This document shows positions 60,164 through 64,000 of a stretch of 64,000 nt of DNA, in pieces. The notes under the pieces are model-generated. The model did not search any database. It was given only the letters and a program-made list of their open reading frames with translations, and was not told the DNA's origin. Origin of the DNA: Bradyrhizobium sp. U87765 SZCCT0048 (GTDB taxonomy: Bacteria; Pseudomonadota; Alphaproteobacteria; Rhizobiales; Xanthobacteraceae). The stretch lies in contig NZ_JAFCMM010000001.1 of NCBI RefSeq assembly GCF_018131225.1, forward strand, positions 2,046,001-2,110,000, given 5' to 3'. The position numbers and the translations under genes were made by a program. How positions within the stretch are numbered: the stretch's first letter is position 1; every line of letters begins with the position of its first letter.

Positions 60164-61365
60164 CGTGGTTCCTCACCAGAAGGCGTGGGAGCTGCGCCGC
60201 GCTCACCGGCTAGATAACATAGCGCGAGGATCGGCATTGCGACACCGAGGGCTGAAACGCCGGGCCAGCCCCACCTCGAATAGCACCAACCGCTCACAGC
60301 GGAGCTGACCGCCCCACCCGCAAAGAAGGAGGCCATGAACAGGCCGTTGATCCGGCTACGCCGCTCGACGTCGAGCGCGTAGATCGCCCGCTGACAGAAG
60401 ACGAGATTCGCCGAGACCGCAAAATCCAGTCCGATCGCGGCGGCAACGATGAGTCCAAGTCCCAGCGGCGCGGGGGTGGCAAGGGCCAGATCCGAAAGGA
60501 GAAAGGCGGTCGACGCCAGCAGCATCGCACAAATCGTACCTAACCGGCTGAAGCCTCGGTCGGCCATGTGGCCTGCGAAGGGAGGCGCGATCGCGCCAGC
60601 GACACCAGCGAACGCCACCCAGGCAATGCCGCTCTGCGAGAGGCCAAATCGCGGTCCGCTGAGCCAAAGCGGCACGGCGGTCCAAAACACGCTGAATGCC
60701 CCGAACATGCAGGCATGGTAAAATGCCCGCCGCCGCAAGACCTCGGTGTGAATGAAAATGTCGCCCAGCGACAGAAGCAGCGCGCGATAACTCAATCCAG
60801 GCGCTGGCGCACGTGGGGGCAGGAACATGCGCAGCATTGCGAACAGGATCAGCATCGCGGCGGAAGAAATGCCGAATATGGTTCGCCACGACCAGAGATG
60901 CGCGACCATGCTCGAAACCGGCCGAGCCAGCATGATGCCCAGCATCACGCCGCTGACGACCCTGCCGACGGCACGGCCCCGAATAGCCTCCGGCGCGAGA
61001 TAGGTGACGTAAGGCACCAGCACCTGAACGGCCGAAGCGGCCAATCCGACCATGAAAGATGCCGAGAGGAAGGCTTGAGCATTGGACAATTGAGACACCA
61101 ATGCGAGGGCGCCGGCCTCCAGCGCCACGAGAGCCAGCACCAACCGCCGGTTTTCGACCAAATCTCCCAGTGGGACTACCAGCAGGAGGCCCACTCCATA
61201 GCCGGCCAGGGGCAGCGTTACGAGCAGGCCAACTGCCCCAGGCGGCATTCCCAGCGCAGGACCGATGAGGCCCGTGAGCGGCTGCGCGTAATAGAGACTG
61301 GCGACTAACAGCCCACACGCTGTGCCGAGCAGCCACTGCATTCCCGCCGATAGGCTCTCACCCAT
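60145..61365 (-). CDS. MFS transporter
   Basis: A 406-residue, 12-segment major facilitator of the drug-efflux (YnfM/NepI-like) type. ATG at 61365 follows GAGG by 6 nt. LYYAQPLTGLIGPALGMPPG at the first segment and GDLVENRRLV in the loop between segments 2 and 3 fit that group. It overlaps the decayed NemA gene by 19 nt, tail to tail. The DUF3237 gene lies 7 bp upstream, so both are probably in one operon. Confidence 0.9.
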   Translation of the reverse strand: MGESLSAGMQWLLGTACGLLVASLYYAQPLTGLIGPALGMPPGAVGLLVTLPLAGYGVGLLLVVPLGDLVENRRLVLALVALEAGALALVSQLSNAQAFLSASFMVGLAASAVQVLVPYVTYLAPEAIRGRAVGRVVSGVMLGIMLARPVSSMVAHLWSWRTIFGISSAAMLILFAMLRMFLPPRAPAPGLSYRALLLSLGDIFIHTEVLRRRAFYHACMFGAFSVFWTAVPLWLSGPRFGLSQSGIAWVAFAGVAGAIAPPFAGHMADRGFSRLGTICAMLLASTAFLLSDLALATPAPLGLGLIVAAAIGLDFAVSANLVFCQRAIYALDVERRSRINGLFMASFFAGGAVSSAVSGWCYSRWGWPGVSALGVAMPILALCYLAGERGAAPTPSGEEPRQANAA

Positions 61366-61372
61366 GCCGGCC

Positions 61373-61867
61373 TCACAACACTTCAAAGATACTGTACACC
61401 GGGCCATCCACCTGCCGATGGCCAATCCCGATGCCGACGATGTGGTTCAGCCATTGATATTTCTCGGCAGCGGCTTCGAACATCGGACTGATGCGGAAAT
61501 AGTAACTTGAAGGATCAACGACCTCGCTCTGGTCGATTCTCTTCAAGACATCCGGCGGGCCGTTCCGAATGCCGCGATAGGACATGCCAATCAGGGCATT
61601 GTCGTTGGTCTTGAGGATCAGCCGCACATCCAATCCCAGCGATCCGTCGCTGCGAAGCGATTGCCAATCGTTGCCGCCATCCAGCACCTCGCCAGACAAG
61701 CGCTCGCCCTCGAACGCGCCCCCGAAAACGACGCCGACCCGCCGATGCACACTGGGCGCCTGCCCGACGACCTGGAGCCTGCGCACGTCGAGCCGCATCA
61801 CAAACAACGGTCGTGTCCGAACCGTCTTCAGGGTCTCAGGCAGACTTTCGTATGCGATGGTCGACAT
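61373..61867 (-). CDS. DUF3237-family protein
   Basis: A 164-residue beta-barrel-type protein of unknown function. GGAFEGERLSGEVLDGGNDW and DGSLGLDVRLILKTNDNALI are the DUF3237 hallmarks; the C-terminus has NHIVGIGIGHRQVDGPVYSI. DUF3237 proteins cluster with aromatic and terpenoid catabolism genes. Between the SnoaL-like gene (123-bp gap) and the MFS gene. Confidence 0.85.
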   Translation of the reverse strand: MSTIAYESLPETLKTVRTRPLFVMRLDVRRLQVVGQAPSVHRRVGVVFGGAFEGERLSGEVLDGGNDWQSLRSDGSLGLDVRLILKTNDNALIGMSYRGIRNGPPDVLKRIDQSEVVDPSSYYFRISPMFEAAAEKYQWLNHIVGIGIGHRQVDGPVYSIFEVL

Positions 61868-61990
61868 GTTCGCGGCTCCCTTTCGGCTGCGTCTATGGGC
61901 CTTGCTGCCCCGGCTATTAGATGTGGCGAAAGCCTTTCAGGTTTGCGTCGGCCGCTGTAAGCGGGATAGTCGGTGTACATATCGCGGCGA

Positions 61991-62398
61991 TCAATCCGGA
62001 AATCTTGCGCCGAACATCGGCAGCCCGCTCTTCGACTCCGTCGCGGAAGCTTCCATCTGCCAGACATCCCAATGCTCCGCCAAAAGACCATTAGAGATCC
62101 TGACGATATCGATCGTAATCAACGCGCGCGGCTGACCGGTTCCGCTGTAGCGGCTCTGGAGAAAGACAAGATCTCCCTCGGCCGCAGCCAGGCCGCTTTC
62201 GTGGCGATGCCCGGCGGGTAAGGCCCTGACCAGATCGAACAGCCCTTCCCGTCCGGGCGCAATGTGCGCACTATGCTGGACATAATCAGGCGACCAGTAG
62301 GACTCGGCGGCCTTGTAGTCACGCTTGTTGAACAGGGTGTCGAAAGCCTCCATGACGAAGGCTTTCTTCTCTGCAGCCGAATTCAGATTTCCTGGCAT
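61991..62398 (-). CDS. SnoaL-like (NTF2-fold) protein
   Basis: A 135-residue protein: AFVMEAFDTLFNKRDYKAAESYW, DYVQHSAHIAPGREGLFDLV, and ISNGLLAEHWDVWQ, the pattern of predicted SnoaL-like aldol-condensation-type proteins. ATG at 62398 with GGAG upstream is preferred to a TTG at 62419 that overlaps the hydroxylase stop. It lies 17 bp downstream of the molybdenum hydroxylase gene. Confidence 0.85.
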   Translation of the reverse strand: MPGNLNSAAEKKAFVMEAFDTLFNKRDYKAAESYWSPDYVQHSAHIAPGREGLFDLVRALPAGHRHESGLAAAEGDLVFLQSRYSGTGQPRALITIDIVRISNGLLAEHWDVWQMEASATESKSGLPMFGARFPD

Positions 62399-62415
62399 GT
62401 GCAGCTCCGTCTTGC

Positions 62416-64000
62416 TCAAGCGGGCTGCTTCAGGGCGGCAGAATCGACCGGCATCTTGCGCAGGCGTTTTCCCGTGGCCGCAAAGATCGCATTGGCGATA
62501 GCAGGGGTGATACCGGAGGTCCCGGTTTCGCCCATTCCGCCAGGGGGCTCCACGCTCTTGACGACGTGAACCTCGATCACCGGCGCCTCATTGAGGCGGA
62601 TCATCTGATAAGTGTCGAAGTTTTCCTGCTCCACACGGCCGTTCTTCAGCGTGATCTCGCCGTAAAGCGCGGCGGTGGTGCCGAAAATGATTCCACTCTG
62701 AAGCTGAGCCTGCACGGTGTCAGGATTGACGATGGTGCCGCAATCCATCGCACAGACCACCCGGCGAACGCGGACAGAACCGTCTTTTGCGACCTCCACT
62801 TCCGCGACCTGCGCGAGATAGCTGCCGAAGGCGTATTGCAGCGAGACGCCGCGACCGACCCTTGGCGGCAGCGGCTGTCCCCAGCCCGCTTTCTCCGCAA
62901 CGAGATCAAGCACGGCTTTCGCTCGTGGCGATTTTCCGAGCAGTGCGCGGCGATAGGCGACGGGGTCCTGCTTCGCGGCGGCGGCCAACTCATCGACAAA
63001 GCTCTCGACCACGAACACGTTGTGCGAGGGGCCGACGCTCCGCCAGAAGCCGGTCGTGACGACCTTGGGTTCGACGCGCGAAAATTCGACGTGCAGATTC
63101 GGAAAGTCGTAGACGAGATCGATCGCGCCCTCTGTCGAGTCCACGTCAAGGCCGTTCTTGAAGAACGGCGGCGCCCAGCGCGCGATCACCGAGGAGCCGG
63201 CGAAGTGGTTTTTCCAGGCAATGGGTAAGCCCTGCGCGTCCAGCCCGGCAGAGATGCGGTCGAACCAATACGGCCTATACAGATCGTGCTGGATATCTTC
63301 TTCCCGGGTCCACACGACCTTCACCGGGCCATCCACATGCTTGGCGATCTCCACCGCGCAGATCGCCCCATCAGGCTCAAGCCGGCGGCCGAAGCCGCCC
63401 CCGATCAGGTGGTTATGGATGATGACCTTCTCCACCGGAAGCCCGGCGATTTTCGCGGCCATCGCCTGCACACGCGTCACCGCCTGGTTACCGAGCCAGA
63501 TTTCGCATTCGTCCTTGCGAAGATGCACGGTGCAATTCATAGGCTCCATCGTGGCATGTGCCAGGAAAGGAAGCTGATAGATGGCTTCCACCTTGATGGC
63601 GGCGGAGGCCATTGCCTTGTCGACGTTCCCGACGGTCTGCGCTACCGACCCTTTACCGAGCGTCGCCTCAGCCAGTTCTTTCGCGACGTCTGCGGTCGAA
63701 AGCGCACTGTTCTCGCCGTCATCCCATTCGATCTTCAGGGCGGCGAGCCCCTTCTTCGCCGCCCCCATGTGGTCGGCTACAACGGCGACGGCGTCGTCGA
63801 GGCGGACCACCTGGCGGACACCTTTGATGGTCCTTGCTGCCGAGTCATCGAGGCTCTTCACGCGTCCGCCCGTCACCGGAGATTGCGCCAAGGTCGCGAT
63901 CTTGACGCCAGCAGGGCGCGCATCAATGCCGTATTGCGCCGTGCCGTCGACCTTTGATGGGCCGTCAAGCCGCTTCACCGGGGTGCCGATCAACTTGAAC
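62416..64000 (-). CDS. Molybdenum hydroxylase large subunit, IorB-like (cut by window edge)
   Basis: The reverse-strand frame is open from the stop at 62416 to the edge (528 codons); residues before LIGTPVKRLDGPSKVDG lie outside, so the TTG at 63993 is not the start. It is the molybdopterin-binding subunit of the xanthine dehydrogenase family, nearest isoquinoline 1-oxidoreductase beta. GGGFGRR (Moco contact), FWRSVGPSHN, DCGTIVNPD and GMGETGTSGITPAIANAIF with the active-site Glu are visible. It hydroxylates N-heteroaromatics or aldehydes; a small [2Fe-2S] subunit is expected next to it, outside the window. Confidence 0.92.
   Translation of the reverse strand, partial: FKLIGTPVKRLDGPSKVDGTAQYGIDARPAGVKIATLAQSPVTGGRVKSLDDSAARTIKGVRQVVRLDDAVAVVADHMGAAKKGLAALKIEWDDGENSALSTADVAKELAEATLGKGSVAQTVGNVDKAMASAAIKVEAIYQLPFLAHATMEPMNCTVHLRKDECEIWLGNQAVTRVQAMAAKIAGLPVEKVIIHNHLIGGGFGRRLEPDGAICAVEIAKHVDGPVKVVWTREEDIQHDLYRPYWFDRISAGLDAQGLPIAWKNHFAGSSVIARWAPPFFKNGLDVDSTEGAIDLVYDFPNLHVEFSRVEPKVVTTGFWRSVGPSHNVFVVESFVDELAAAAKQDPVAYRRALLGKSPRAKAVLDLVAEKAGWGQPLPPRVGRGVSLQYAFGSYLAQVAEVEVAKDGSVRVRRVVCAMDCGTIVNPDTVQAQLQSGIIFGTTAALYGEITLKNGRVEQENFDTYQMIRLNEAPVIEVHVVKSVEPPGGMGETGTSGITPAIANAIFAATGKRLRKMPVDSAALKQPA

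Noticed and set aside
1..64000. CRISPR arrays, intact insertion sequences, rRNA genes
   Set aside because: No regularly spaced repeats, no transposase motifs with terminal inverted repeats and no rRNA-like stretches were seen.

Overview
The window is high-GC DNA with alphaproteobacterial features. A rhizobial-type Porin_2 outer-membrane porin, several LivKHMGF-type importers, many short-chain dehydrogenases (SDRs) and acyl-CoA enzymes, and an intergenic palindromic mosaic of the Rhizobiales kind all point to Bradyrhizobium or a close relative. This is inferred from gene content; there is no rRNA or other marker gene in the window.

From 1 to about 49.6 kb lies one dense catabolic island. It encodes two CoA ligases, two acyl-CoA dehydrogenase (ACAD) subunit pairs, two crotonase-family enzymes, a thiolase, a MaoC hydratase, eleven classical or atypical SDRs, an NmrA/epimerase-like protein, an Old Yellow Enzyme, a GMC oxidoreductase, an aldo/keto reductase, SnoaL-like proteins, a porin, two branched-chain-amino-acid-type ABC importers and a separate solute-binding protein. 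The core operon at 18.3-23.3 kb carries IpdF-like, EchA20-like and IpdC-like proteins, and a FadD3-like ligase lies at 32.0 kb. In mycobacteria these act on the bicyclic hydrindane propionate (HIP) left from steroid rings C/D. IpdA/IpdB, needed to open ring C, are not in the window. The substrate is therefore probably a cyclic terpenoid or steroid-like acid, but it is not settled.

The main new observation is a 19-20 bp imperfect palindrome, best form CATCGTCC-AAGC-GGACGATG. It occurs fifteen times by eye, almost always 45-135 bp upstream of an operon of the island. It is absent from the operon interiors and from the region after 50 kb. In the clearest cases a -10-like hexamer follows 19-20 bp after the site, which would centre the site near -42, as for LuxR-type activators. 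Two paralogous LuxR-family regulators lie in the island: one is cut by the left window edge (1-384) and one is complete (17,120-18,205). I infer that one or both control the whole island.

At 50.1-53.8 kb there is a scrapyard: a 3' fragment of a tRNA-Pro gene, a degenerate tRNA-Arg(CCG)-like gene, and remnants of a medium-chain dehydrogenase, a LysR regulator, an MFS transporter and perhaps a DUF559 protein. This looks like the border of an integrated island. From 51.6 kb to the right edge a second, differently organised set follows: a flavin monooxygenase, a DUF1304 membrane protein, AraC and LysR regulators, a YqjM-like ene-reductase, EthD and NTF2-like proteins, a flavin reductase, a decayed NemA-like gene, an MFS exporter, a DUF3237 protein and the start-truncated molybdenum hydroxylase subunit at the right edge.
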